Assembly: GCA_902465115.1 (NCBI GenBank)
Contig: CABQMC010000002.1
Location: 1-30,838 of the forward strand
Reading direction: 5' to 3'
Length of the DNA: 30,838 nt
DNA from: an uncultured Collinsella sp.
GTDB taxonomy: Bacteria > Actinomycetota > Coriobacteriia > Coriobacteriales > Coriobacteriaceae
Position numbers and translations under genes: made by a program. Within the stretch, counting starts at the first letter, position 1. The number at the start of each line of letters is the position of its first letter. Of the stretch, positions 8,024 to 16,138 are shown in pieces. The notes beneath the pieces were generated by a model. That model was not told where the DNA came from. It did not search any database and worked only from the letters and a program-made list of their open reading frames with translations.

Positions 8024-8725
8024 ATGATCGAGATGAATGCTGTTGCCGCCGGCACCGAGCTCGACGCGGCACGTGACGCGGGTCGCGAGGGCGTGTCCGC
8101 GGGCTGGTGCGCATGGAGCGCGGGCAACGCTTCGCTGGCGTTTTCGCTGGTCGTGCGTCCGGATGTGAATATGCACGCCTTCCATGGCCTGCCGTTTGTG
8201 GCCGCGATGGGCATGATGGACGCGCTCGTGGGCACGGCTTCGATGCCGGGGTTGGGCCTTGCCGGTAAGGTGGGTATCCAGTGGCCGAGTGACATCGTGT
8301 GCGGCGCGCCTGCGTTTGAGACGTCGCTCGCGCGTGTTGCCGTGAACGGCGGTGCCGGTGCTGCGGGCATGTTCGGTGCCGTGACGGTGGATATTGAGCG
8401 TTCGGCGCTGAGCGAGCTTGGTGTGGACGTGGCTGACGAAGCGCTGGTCGAGGCGCTGGCCGCCGCCGTGCTGGCCCGCGTGGACGCCTGGGCGGTTGTT
8501 GCCAACACGCCGCAAGGCGCCGCAGGGCCGTTGGCCCCCGTGTTGGGCGAGTACTTCGATATGGTGCCGCTGCTCGGTCGCCAAGTTGCGGCGGTGTCGC
8601 CCAACGGCTTGCCGCTTGCGGTCGGTGTGTTTGCGGGCCTGGACATCTGGGGTCGCGCGACCATCAAGACCGATGCCGGCGAGCAGGAGTTTCCGCCCGA
8701 GGCCGTACAGATTCGCGGTCTGTAG
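8024..8725 (+). CDS. Divergent biotin--protein ligase-like protein (BirA/LplA fold), possibly inactive
   Basis: The 233-residue protein follows the layout of the BirA catalytic domain. It has LAFSLVVRPD (about 37-46) where BirA has its SLLLRP strand, a helix, then GIQWPSDIVCG (about 85-95) at the place of the KWPNDI motif. The C-terminus GRQVAAV...GLDIWGRATIKT matches the small beta domain. However, the GRGRxGRxW biotin-binding loop is replaced by a GREGVSAGWCAW-like stretch, and the motif lysine is Gln. Activity is therefore doubtful. It is translated directly after folP-folK and faces coaX; birA-like genes often neighbour coaX. Alternatives are a lipoate-ligase relative or a biotin-sensing protein. 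Fold assignment is moderately sure, function is not. Confidence 0.6.
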   Translation: MIEMNAVAAGTELDAARDAGREGVSAGWCAWSAGNASLAFSLVVRPDVNMHAFHGLPFVAAMGMMDALVGTASMPGLGLAGKVGIQWPSDIVCGAPAFETSLARVAVNGGAGAAGMFGAVTVDIERSALSELGVDVADEALVEALAAAVLARVDAWAVVANTPQGAAGPLAPVLGEYFDMVPLLGRQVAAVSPNGLPLAVGVFAGLDIWGRATIKTDAGEQEFPPEAVQIRGL

Positions 8726-8745
8726 CGTCTCGGCTTCGCCAGAGC

Positions 8746-9519
8746 CTACGCTAGCTCCTGCATGCGGCGGTAGATTTCGCAGATACCCTTGATGGTGAGC
8801 TGTCCGTCGACCACGTCGAAGGCGTCGGTCGAATCGGCGACGATGCTGGCGAGGCCGCCCGTGGCGATAACGGTGGCATCCTCGCGGCCCAGCTCGCGCT
8901 TCATGCGCGCGACCAGGCCCTCAGCCATGGCGGCGGCGCCCGTTACGGCGCCGACCTTGATGCACTCCTCGGTATCGCGGCCGATGGCGTGCTCGGGCGC
9001 CTCGAGCGGAACGCTGGCGAGCTTGGCGGCTCGGGCGGCGAGCGCGTCCATCGAAATGCGGATCCCCGGCGCAATCGCTCCACCAATGTAATAACCGTCC
9101 TCATCGATGACGTCGATATTGGTCGCGGTGCCAAAGTCCACCACGATTGCCGGCGCGCCGTAGAAAGTTTCGGCCGCAACGGCGTTGGCGACGCGATCGG
9201 CGCCTACGGCTTGGGGACGCGCCGCGCGCAGCTTGGTCACCGCGGCCGTCTGCGGCCCAATGACGATGGCATCCGCGGCAATGCGGTCGGCCACGGCGTG
9301 CCATTCGCGCGAGAGCTGCGGCACCACGCCCGCAAAGGCGATCGCGTCGACCGCGTCGAGCGAAAGGCCGTACATCTTAAAGAAACCCATCAGGCGCACA
9401 TGGATCTCGTCGGCGGTATAAGAGCGGTCGGTGGGCATGCGCCACGACTGCACCAGCTCGTCTCCGTCAAACAGGCCCATGGCCGTCTGCGTGTTTCCCA
9501 TATCGATAGCGAGCAGCAT
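8746..9519 (-). CDS. coaX: Type III pantothenate kinase
   Basis: First step of coenzyme A synthesis, phosphorylating pantothenate. The 257-residue product has the type III features: DMGNTQTAMGLF at residues 6-17 (phosphate-binding loop), GADRVANAVAA, VVDFGTATNIDVI with the DxGT motif, GGAIAPGI, and VIATGGLA near the end. Length is normal. The same frame stays open far upstream over the neighbouring oxidoreductase gene, but GGGAG followed by ATG at 9519 marks the true start. The gene converges on the biotin-ligase-like gene with only 20 bases between them. A TATACAAT element at 9556-9563 on the minus strand could be its -10 region. Confidence 0.94.
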   Translation of the reverse strand: MLLAIDMGNTQTAMGLFDGDELVQSWRMPTDRSYTADEIHVRLMGFFKMYGLSLDAVDAIAFAGVVPQLSREWHAVADRIAADAIVIGPQTAAVTKLRAARPQAVGADRVANAVAAETFYGAPAIVVDFGTATNIDVIDEDGYYIGGAIAPGIRISMDALAARAAKLASVPLEAPEHAIGRDTEECIKVGAVTGAAAMAEGLVARMKRELGREDATVIATGGLASIVADSTDAFDVVDGQLTIKGICEIYRRMQELA

Positions 9520-9655
9520 GTCTACTCCCAGTGTTGGCATAAAAGGACGCGCACCATTGTATACGCGCCGCCGACGGCTCTCGGCTGCGATTCGTTTACG
9601 GTGATAGGGGCTGAGGGGTTTAAATATGAAGGAATTATGCTCCACGAGATTTTCC

Positions 9656-9684
9656 TTGCCGTTTACCGAACTCCCGCGTAATAT
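9656..9684 (+). promoter_or_regulatory. Promoter of the initiator tRNA gene
   Basis: TTGCCG at 9656-9661 and TAATAT at 9679-9684 are spaced by exactly 17 bases. The mature tRNA begins 32 bases after the -10 box. This is the best-looking promoter in the window. Confidence 0.65.
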
Positions 9685-9715
9685 TCTTTCTTGCGCACAT
9701 GAGGCGCCCAGACAT

Positions 9716-9792
9716 TGCGGGGTGGAGCAGTCTGGTAGCTCGCCGGGCTCATAACCCGGAGGTCGTAGGTTCAAATCCTGCCCCCGCGACCA
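9716..9792 (+). tRNA. Initiator tRNA-fMet (anticodon CAT)
   Basis: The 77 bases fold as a complete cloverleaf. The acceptor is GCGGGG with CCCCGC, discriminator A, and CCA is encoded. The D-stem GAGC/GCTC gives the A11-U24 pair. The anticodon stem CCGGG/CCCGG encloses CTCATAA, and the T-arm is GTAGG-TTCAAAT-CCTGC. The three consecutive G-C pairs flanking the anticodon loop and A11-U24 identify the initiator. Position 1 (T) faces G72, so there is no Watson-Crick pair, as expected for formylation. Confidence 0.95.
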
Positions 9793-9801
9793 AGAACTTG
9801 C

Positions 9802-9831
9802 AGCTCGTCGGCCTAGCCGGCGAGCTTTTTT
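9802..9831 (+). terminator. Rho-independent terminator after tRNA-fMet
   Basis: AGCTCGTCGGC and GCCGGCGAGCT pair around a 3-base loop (one T-G pair) and are followed by TTTTTTG. Together with the upstream promoter this makes the tRNA a self-contained transcription unit. Confidence 0.88.
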
Positions 9832-9840
9832 GTTATCTGG

Positions 9841-9936
9841 GGACCGTGTTTTCGGTCCGATTCTCGGCCTTTCAAACAAAATCTCGATTTGTAACACGTA
9901 GGCCCGATTTGGGCGGCTAGGTGTTACAGGTCGAGA
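9841..9936. repeat. Hairpin and palindromic repeat downstream of tRNA-fMet
   Basis: A small hairpin (GGACCG/CGGTCC, 9841-9858) is followed by a larger palindrome. Bases 9882-9897 pair with 9921-9936 at 14 of 16 positions, with arms containing TCTCGA and TGTAACAC. The loop is 23 bases. The rest of the gap to 10083 shows no gene. Function is unknown; it may be a dispersed repeat. Confidence 0.55.
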
Positions 9937-10083
9937 TATACCGACGGGCCGCCCCGCCCATCCCCATCCACCTGCCGCTGCCTGCTGTCCGCCGATTTCC
10001 GTTGTGCCGCTGTGCCCCCATGCCATATCCTCTAGACAACTACGCGGCACCATCGCCGCCGCGCCTACAAGAGAGGAATGTCC

Positions 10084-12114
10084 ATGACCGCACCTGCATC
10101 CAAGCTGCTCCAGCCCATTACGGTTGGCCCCCTTGAGCTCAAAAACCGCATTATGTTCCCGCCGCTCACCACCGGCTACGAGGAGCGCGACGGTTCCATT
10201 GGCGAGCGCAGCCTGGCTTTTTACGAGCGCCTGGCCCGTGGCGGCGTGAGCTACATCGTCATCGGCGACGTTGCTCCCGTCATGACCGCAAGCCCCACGC
10301 CCAAGCTGGCAACCGACGCCCAGATCCCCACGTTTAAGGCGCTGGCCGATGCCGTCCACAAGCACGGCGCCAAGGTCGCGCTGCAGCTGTTCCACCCCGA
10401 GTACGACGTGCCCGGTGTCGGCCGCATGGTCATGGGTTCCATGGCCGCCGCCAAGGCCGCGCAGGAGGCCAAGGCCGCCGGCGACGAGGAGACCTTTGCC
10501 GCCAAGATGGCCGAGTCCAACGAGATCCGCAACCAGGCCTACGCCAAGCTGCATCACGACATGCAGCACTTTGTGAACGAGGCGAGCGTAGAGCAGCTCA
10601 CCCAGATCAAGGAGGCCATCGCTGCCTCGGCCGCTCGCGCGCAGCAGGCCGGCATCGATGCCATCGAGGTCCACGGCGACCGCTTGGTGGGTTCGCTGTG
10701 CTCGGCCATCCTCAACCAGCGCACCGACGAGTACGGTGGCTCGTTCGAGAACCGCGTCCGCTACGCGCTGGAGGTCGTCGCTGCCATTAAGGAAGCCGCG
10801 CCGCAGCTGATGGTGGAGTACAAGCTCCCCGTGATCATGGAGAACCCCGACGGCACGCCGCGCGGCAAGGGCGGCCTGCAGCCCGACGAGGCCTGCGAGT
10901 TCGCCAAGCTGCTCGAGGGCGCGGGCATCGATATGATCCAGGTCGCGCAGGCCAACCACACGGGCAACATGGGCGATACCATTCCGCCCATGGGCGCCAT
11001 GCCCTACAACTGGACGCTGCCCGTGGCCGAGCGCGTCAAGGCCCTGGTCTCCGTGCCGGTGGCCACCGTCGGCCGCGTTGTTTCGGTCGAGGCCGGCGAG
11101 AAGATCCTGGAGGACGGCGCGGCCGACATCATCGCCTATGGCCGCTCGCTCATGTGCGACCCCGACATTGCGCTGAAGGCTGCCACGGGTGAGCCCATCC
11201 GCGAGTGCCTCAACTGCAACAAGGGCTGCGTCGATGCAATTCAAAACCGCAAGTACATCTCGTGCGTGCTCAATGCCGAGAATGGCGACGAGGCGACCAT
11301 CGCCATTAAGCCGGGCGAGGGCGACAAGAAGATCGCCGTGGTGGGCGGCGGTATTGCCGGCCTGGAGGCCGCGCGCGTGGCGGCCAAGCGCGGCTACGAC
11401 GTGACCGTCTACGAGGCGAGCGATCACTTGGGCGGCCAGATTGTGCTGGCGGCCGCGCCTCCGCGCAAGGACGAGATCATGCGCTCGGTCGAGTACTACG
11501 AGAAGATTTTGCCCGGCCTGGGTGTGAAGGTTGAGCTCAACCATGCCGCTACGGCAGAGGACCTCAACGCAGCCGACGCCGCGATTGTGGCCGTGGGCGC
11601 GCACGACGTGGTCATCCCCGTTCCGGGTGCCGATTCGGAGAAGGTCGTCTCGAGCTGGGACGTGCTGGCCGGCAAGGTGGAGCTCAGCGGCCGCGTCGCC
11701 GTCATTGGCGGTGGCCTGGTGGGCACCGAGACTGCCGAGTACCTGCTGCAGCACGGCTGCGAGGTGGCGATCGTCGAGATGCTCGACAAGATTGCCGCGG
11801 GCGAGTCCGAGACCATTCTGCCGCTGATTATGAGCGACTTTGCCGAGCACAACGTTGAGCAGCATGTTAAGACCCGTCTGACCGCCATTACCGACGAGGG
11901 TGTGGAGGCTGTTCGCACCACCGAGGACGGCGCCGAGGAGCCGGTGAAGATCGCCTGCGATTACGTGGTGATGGCCGTGGGCTCCAAGGCCAACGCGTTT
12001 GACCTGGATGGCGTGACGGTGCCCGTGACCTGCGTGGGCGACTGCTCGGGTGAGCGCACCGCCGACATCGCGAGCGCCATCCGCACGGCATATCACGCGG
12101 CCAACGAGCTGTAG
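10084..12114 (+). CDS. Old Yellow Enzyme-type FMN / 4Fe-4S / FAD oxidoreductase (2,4-dienoyl-CoA reductase-like)
   Basis: This 676-residue flavoenzyme has the architecture of the enoate reductase / FadH / bile-acid BaiCD family. Residues 1 to about 345 form the FMN barrel: LKNRIMFPPLTTGY, VALQLFHPEYD, and EVHGDRL followed by NQRTDEYGGSFENRVRY. A 4Fe-4S site follows with Cys spacing C-x2-C-x3-C-x11-C from about residue 375. Two dinucleotide-binding motifs, VVGGGIAGLEA (about 418) and VIGGGLVGTETAE (about 539), form the FAD and NAD(P) domains. The canonical HxGR after the QL motif is altered (HPEYD), and a helical Ala/Glu-rich loop of about 50 residues follows. The substrate is therefore not predictable; an anaerobic double-bond reductase is likely. 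GAGAGG at 10071-10076 fits ATG 10084 better than ATG 10078. It appears monocistronic. Confidence 0.88.
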   Translation: MTAPASKLLQPITVGPLELKNRIMFPPLTTGYEERDGSIGERSLAFYERLARGGVSYIVIGDVAPVMTASPTPKLATDAQIPTFKALADAVHKHGAKVALQLFHPEYDVPGVGRMVMGSMAAAKAAQEAKAAGDEETFAAKMAESNEIRNQAYAKLHHDMQHFVNEASVEQLTQIKEAIAASAARAQQAGIDAIEVHGDRLVGSLCSAILNQRTDEYGGSFENRVRYALEVVAAIKEAAPQLMVEYKLPVIMENPDGTPRGKGGLQPDEACEFAKLLEGAGIDMIQVAQANHTGNMGDTIPPMGAMPYNWTLPVAERVKALVSVPVATVGRVVSVEAGEKILEDGAADIIAYGRSLMCDPDIALKAATGEPIRECLNCNKGCVDAIQNRKYISCVLNAENGDEATIAIKPGEGDKKIAVVGGGIAGLEAARVAAKRGYDVTVYEASDHLGGQIVLAAAPPRKDEIMRSVEYYEKILPGLGVKVELNHAATAEDLNAADAAIVAVGAHDVVIPVPGADSEKVVSSWDVLAGKVELSGRVAVIGGGLVGTETAEYLLQHGCEVAIVEMLDKIAAGESETILPLIMSDFAEHNVEQHVKTRLTAITDEGVEAVRTTEDGAEEPVKIACDYVVMAVGSKANAFDLDGVTVPVTCVGDCSGERTADIASAIRTAYHAANEL

Positions 12115-12188
12115 TTAACTTCGCGGCCAGGCGGGGCGGTAGCACGGATCCGTCTCGCCCGGCTGTGTCCCGTCGGGTGTCAACCGGT

Positions 12189-12229
12189 GCGGGGCCTGCA
12201 AGCGCAGCAGGTCCCGCCCTTTTTGTTTT
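12189..12229 (+). terminator. Rho-independent terminator after the oxidoreductase gene
   Basis: GCGGGGCCTGC (12189-12199) pairs with GCAGGTCCCGC (12207-12217), one mismatch, and is followed by CCTTTTTGTTTT. Confidence 0.85.
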
Positions 12230-12230
12230 G

Positions 12231-12553
12231 CTCCTGTGGATGGCAATGCGCGGTAATCATGAGGAGTGAGGACGTCTACTGCCTTGCAGATCACTCAAAA
12301 TTATTGGGGGAGGGGTTAATAACCATATCCTCTATACCAAAAGACATAAAGAGACGCCAATTTTGTTGACAGGCGAATGACGATTAGCTGCGAGTCAGCT
12401 ACCAGCGTAAATAATCGATAAAGAAATGTCGTAATTTGGTGCCAAATGCCCAGATAACGCCGCGTCTATTTTAATTAACTGCTTTGAGCAAACAGTAAAA
12501 TGCTACTATCTAACTTGCACGTAAGAAAGCAGATTAACGGTTAAGGCTAAGAA
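12231..12553. other. AT-rich gene-free region with two short palindromes
   Basis: About 320 bases, clearly less G/C-rich than the surroundings, with no convincing gene. It contains AGCTG-5-CAGCT (12386-12400), the palindrome ATTTGG-TG-CCAAAT (12434-12447), and the candidate promoter listed next. The composition change just before an orphan transposase-like HTH gene suggests a remnant of mobile DNA or an unusually long regulatory region. Confidence 0.5.
12484..12509 (+). promoter_or_regulatory. Candidate extended -10 promoter for the HTH gene
   Basis: TACTAT at 12504-12509 is preceded by TGC (extended -10). TTGAGC at 12484-12489 is close to the -35 consensus, but the 14-base spacing is short. 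It lies 45 bases before the gene start. Confidence 0.35.
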
Positions 12554-12958
12554 GTGGCAGGTATGTCGGAAGCAACTAGGACTCGCGCGCATGCGCCTGA
12601 GGTTAGGCAGCGCGCCGTCGAGATCCTCCAAGAGGGGGTCGGTCATCGCGCCCTCGCCGCGGAGCTTGGCATTCCCCAGGCCACGGCTCGTCAGTGGGCC
12701 CGCGCGTATGCCGTGGGCGGTGCCGACGCCGTTCTCAATGCCGGTTCGCATCATCACACCTACTCGTACGACGTAAAGCTCGCTGTGGTTAAGGACCGTC
12801 TGGAAAACGGCTTGACGGTTCGCGAGGCCATGATCAAGCACAAGATTCCCAGCGAGTCTTCGGTCAAGGCTTGGTGCCGTCAGTACCGCGAGAGCGGTGA
12901 GGCCGCACTGGTCGATAAGCCGCGCGGTCGCAAGCCGCGCGTTAAAAAGGCGGAATAG
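12554..12958 (+). CDS. Helix-turn-helix protein resembling IS3-family transposase OrfA
   Basis: This basic 131-134 residue protein appears to hold two helix-turn-helix units. The first is around HRALAAELGIPQATARQWARAY (about 32-53). The second is around LTVREAMIKHKIPSESSVKAWCRQY (about 88-112). The tail KPRGRKPRVKKAE is positively charged. This tandem arrangement is typical of OrfA of the IS3/IS150 group, where it binds the transposon ends. No OrfB with a DDE integrase domain follows, no terminal repeats are seen, and the gene has its own terminator. So it is an orphan: either a remnant or a protein recruited as a DNA-binding factor. GTG 12554 (AAGG 7 bases upstream) and ATG 12563 are both possible starts. 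Confidence 0.75.
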   Translation: MAGMSEATRTRAHAPEVRQRAVEILQEGVGHRALAAELGIPQATARQWARAYAVGGADAVLNAGSHHHTYSYDVKLAVVKDRLENGLTVREAMIKHKIPSESSVKAWCRQYRESGEAALVDKPRGRKPRVKKAE

Positions 12959-12970
12959 CAAACGGGATGG

Positions 12971-12994
12971 TGCGCCCACAGGGGCGCATTTTTC
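12971..12994 (+). terminator. Rho-independent terminator after the HTH gene
   Basis: TGCGCCC (12971-12977) pairs with GGGCGCA (12982-12988), followed by TTTTTC. A compact, strong terminator. The remaining 250 bases up to the hydrogenase operon carry no recognisable gene. Confidence 0.85.
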
Positions 12995-13243
12995 TTGCCG
13001 CGCCAACTTTTTGGACCGGCGCGAGCCTGTCGGGACATCCTCCAAAGTGGCCAATAAACCGCGCGCAGTGTCCCGCGCGCCTGTCGCTGCGATAGGGGAG
13101 CGTCGTCTCTCTGCTCCAAAGCGGACGTGCCCTTGCCCCGTACTCCTAAAACTCCCCAGTTGACCGAAAACCTGCCGCTGCTGCTCCTCAATTGAGCTAT
13201 AACGTTAAACAATTGCAGCGTTTTTGCATGGGGGAGTGATGGT

Positions 13244-16126
13244 ATGACGCTACTGTATTTCCTTACCCTGTTTCCGCTGGTACCTGCGCTGGGCATGCTG
13301 CTCGCGCGCGGTGACCGCGCCCGCGATGCGGTGGGGCTCATAGGCTCCGGCATTATTATGGCGGTGACAGTTGTAGTCGCCGTCATGTTTTTTGGCACGG
13401 GTCCGCAGAGCTTTGAGGTTGCCCCCGGCACCTCGCATGTGCTCTCGATCATCAGTTCCGTTATCGACGTCATCCTGTGCGCCGTCATCCTGTACAACGC
13501 GTACAAATATAGGAACGCGCTCACCACGGTGCTCGGCGTAGTCCAGTTGGTGGGCTCGCTCGCCTTTGCAGCCATGACGCTGCCCGCGACTGAAGCCGTC
13601 ACCGCAACCCCGCTCTACCTGGACTACATGAGCGTAATCATGGTCCTCGCCGTCGGCATCGTCGGCAGCCTCATCTGCGTGTATGCCTTGGGCTACATGA
13701 AGGACTTCCAGGCCCATGACGAGCACGAGGCCGCGCTGCGCGGGCAGATCGCGCCCGACCGTCGCCCGCAGTTCCTGGCGCTCATGTTCCTGTTCCTCTC
13801 GGCCATGTTCGTCATCGTGACGAGCGACAACCTTGAGTGGCTGTTCTGCGGCTGGGAAATCACCACCGTGTGCTCGTTCCTTATGATTGGCTACACTCGC
13901 ACGCCCGAGGCCATCAAAAACGCCTTCACCCAGATCATCCTCAACATGCTGGGCGGTATCGCGTTTTTGGTCGGACTCATGTACCTGCACGTTAACGGCA
14001 TGCCGCTGACCATCTCGGGCATGATCGAACTTTCCGGCGCCGGAACCGCGCAATCCGCGTTGCTGGTGATGCCGGTCATCCTGTTGTCGCTCGCCGCGCT
14101 CACCAAGGCCGCGCAGATGCCGTTCCATACTTGGCTGCTCGGTGCTATGGTTGCCCCCACGCCCACGAGCGCCCTGCTGCACTCGTCCACCATGGTCAAG
14201 GCCGGCGTGTTCCTGATGGTCAAGCTGAGCCCGCTCTATGCCATCTATCCCGTGACCGGCTTTATGGTCACGAGTGTGGGTGCCATCACGTTTTTGCTTG
14301 CTGCCCTCATGGCCATCTCGCAGAGCAACGCCAAACGTGTGCTCGCGTACTCCACCATTTCCAACTTGGGTCTCATTAGTGCCTGCTTGGGTGTCGGCGC
14401 GCCCGAGGCCGTATGGGCCGCCATCTTCCTAATCCTGTTCCACATGGTGGCAAAGTCGTTGCTGTTCCTGTGCGTGGGCACGGCCGAGCATCATATCGGC
14501 AGCCGCAATATCGAGGACATGGACGGCATGTTCAGCCGCATGCCGCATCTGACGCGCCTGATGATGCTGGGCATCATGGGCATGTTCGTGGCGCCGTTTG
14601 GCATGCTCGTGTCCAAGTGGGGCGCCCTGGTGGCGTTTGCTCAGACCGGCAACGTGCTCATGATCATGGTGCTGGCCTTTGGCTCTGCCGCGACGTTTTA
14701 CTTCTGGGGCAAGTGGCTTGCCAAGCTTTCGGGCGTCGACCCCACAGCTCAAAACGTTGAGGTCAATGTCCATAAGACCGAATGGATGGCGCTCAACACC
14801 ATCGCCGCGCTACTGATTCTGTGCTGCGTGGCGTTCCCGGTTATCTCGAGCGGCCTGGTGTCGCCTTACTTGGCTATGGTGTTTGGCCGCGTGCCGTACG
14901 TTATTGGCAAGGACGCCATGTATCTGATGGTGGTTATCGTGGCGTTTATCGCCGTGGTGCTGCTGACTTCATTCCGCGTGAGCAACAAACCGCACGTCAA
15001 CGTGTACCTTTCGGGCGTGGGAACCGACAATTACCGCCATTTCCGCGGCTCGATGGGACATGAGGTGAAGGCCGAAAAGCGCAATTGGTACTCGGAGGAC
15101 GCCCTTGGCGAGAAGCGTATTGGCCCCGCGGGTAGCGTCGTGTGCTGCAGCATTATCTTGTTTGCGCTGCTGTGTTGCGCGTGGATTGGGCCCGAGCGGC
15201 TTGCCATGAGCGCGCCCTCGGTGCTGCGCGGTAAGTATTTCGAAGGCTCGGGCGTCGTGGGCATTTTTATTGGCACCGTGGCGTTTGCCCTGCTGGCGCC
15301 TTTGGTTGGTGGCCTGATCGACGGCGTTGACCGCAAACTTTCGGCCCGTATGCAGGGCCGCGTGGGCCCGCGCCTGCTCCAGCCTTTCTACGACGTTGCC
15401 AAGCTGCTGCGCAAAGCTCCTGCCAGCGTAAACACCATGGACGATACCTATATGGCGTGCGCGCTCATCTTTACCGTCGTGGGCGGCGGCATCTTTGTGT
15501 CGGGCTCTAACACGCTACTGTGCGCTTTTATGGTGACGCTCGCCGCGATCTTTGTGGTGTTGGCGTCCGCCTCGACGCAAAGCCCGTTTGCCCAGGTTGG
15601 CGCCGATCGTGAGTTACTGCAGGTTATGAGTTACGAGCCCGCCGTTTTGCTGATGAGCGTGGGCCTGTACCTTGCCACCGACAGCTTCGATTCCATTGCT
15701 GTGACGGGGCAGTCATCCCCCATCATCGTGTACAGCGCGCCCATTTTCCTGGCGCTGCTCGCGGTGCTTACCATCAAGCTGCGTAAGTCGCCGTTTGACC
15801 TTTCGTACTCGCATCACGCGCATCAGGAGATCGTCCAGGGCGTCGCCACCGAGATGAGCGGCGGCACGCTGGCCAAGATGACCCTTATGCACTGGTGTGA
15901 GACCGTGCTGTTTTTGATGTGGGTGGGCATGTTCTTTGTTTGGGACAACCCGGTGAGCTGGGTGGTCGCACTGGTCGTGATGGCCGCGACGTATTTTGTC
16001 GAGGTCCTGATCGACAACACCTTCGCACGCAGCACCTGGCGCAGCTGCTTTAGGCTCGGATGGGGCGTGGCGCTGGTGTTTGGCCTGCTCAACCTTATGC
16101 CCATCCTCGTCGACGTATTTATTTAG
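13244..16126 (+). CDS. echA-echB: Fused Ech hydrogenase membrane subunits: EchA (NuoL-like) joined to EchB (NuoH-like)
   Basis: This 960-residue polytopic protein forms the ion-pumping arm of the hydrogenase. Residues 1 to about 640 are an antiporter-like NuoL/EchA domain with about 14-16 helices. They keep the key charges: Glu205 in GWEITTV, Lys288 in LTKAAQMPFHTWL, Lys319 in STMVKAG, and SNAKRVLAYSTI. After a hydrophilic loop and a spacer helix, residues of about 665-960 are a NuoH/EchB domain with RMQGRVGPR (about 703), the QSPFAQVGADRELLQ region and KSPFDLSYSHHAHQEIVQG. These contact the Fe-S module. In known ech operons these are two genes. GGGGAG precedes ATG 13244. echC follows after 12 bases. 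The fusion is continuous, with no stop or re-start signal at the junction. Confidence 0.92.
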   Translation: MTLLYFLTLFPLVPALGMLLARGDRARDAVGLIGSGIIMAVTVVVAVMFFGTGPQSFEVAPGTSHVLSIISSVIDVILCAVILYNAYKYRNALTTVLGVVQLVGSLAFAAMTLPATEAVTATPLYLDYMSVIMVLAVGIVGSLICVYALGYMKDFQAHDEHEAALRGQIAPDRRPQFLALMFLFLSAMFVIVTSDNLEWLFCGWEITTVCSFLMIGYTRTPEAIKNAFTQIILNMLGGIAFLVGLMYLHVNGMPLTISGMIELSGAGTAQSALLVMPVILLSLAALTKAAQMPFHTWLLGAMVAPTPTSALLHSSTMVKAGVFLMVKLSPLYAIYPVTGFMVTSVGAITFLLAALMAISQSNAKRVLAYSTISNLGLISACLGVGAPEAVWAAIFLILFHMVAKSLLFLCVGTAEHHIGSRNIEDMDGMFSRMPHLTRLMMLGIMGMFVAPFGMLVSKWGALVAFAQTGNVLMIMVLAFGSAATFYFWGKWLAKLSGVDPTAQNVEVNVHKTEWMALNTIAALLILCCVAFPVISSGLVSPYLAMVFGRVPYVIGKDAMYLMVVIVAFIAVVLLTSFRVSNKPHVNVYLSGVGTDNYRHFRGSMGHEVKAEKRNWYSEDALGEKRIGPAGSVVCCSIILFALLCCAWIGPERLAMSAPSVLRGKYFEGSGVVGIFIGTVAFALLAPLVGGLIDGVDRKLSARMQGRVGPRLLQPFYDVAKLLRKAPASVNTMDDTYMACALIFTVVGGGIFVSGSNTLLCAFMVTLAAIFVVLASASTQSPFAQVGADRELLQVMSYEPAVLLMSVGLYLATDSFDSIAVTGQSSPIIVYSAPIFLALLAVLTIKLRKSPFDLSYSHHAHQEIVQGVATEMSGGTLAKMTLMHWCETVLFLMWVGMFFVWDNPVSWVVALVVMAATYFVEVLIDNTFARSTWRSCFRLGWGVALVFGLLNLMPILVDVFI

Positions 16127-16138
16127 GAGGCGGCATCC

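Noticed and set aside
8746..12096. A continuous minus-strand frame of over 1100 codons spanning coaX and the antisense of the oxidoreductase gene
   Set aside because: Only its last 257 codons (coaX) have recognisable motifs and a ribosome site. The rest is antisense of a clear flavoenzyme, reads as low-information sequence and crosses the tRNA gene.
12554..12958. A complete IS3-family insertion sequence
   Set aside because: There is no OrfB integrase frame, no frameshift overlap and no terminal inverted repeats, and the gene is closed by its own terminator.
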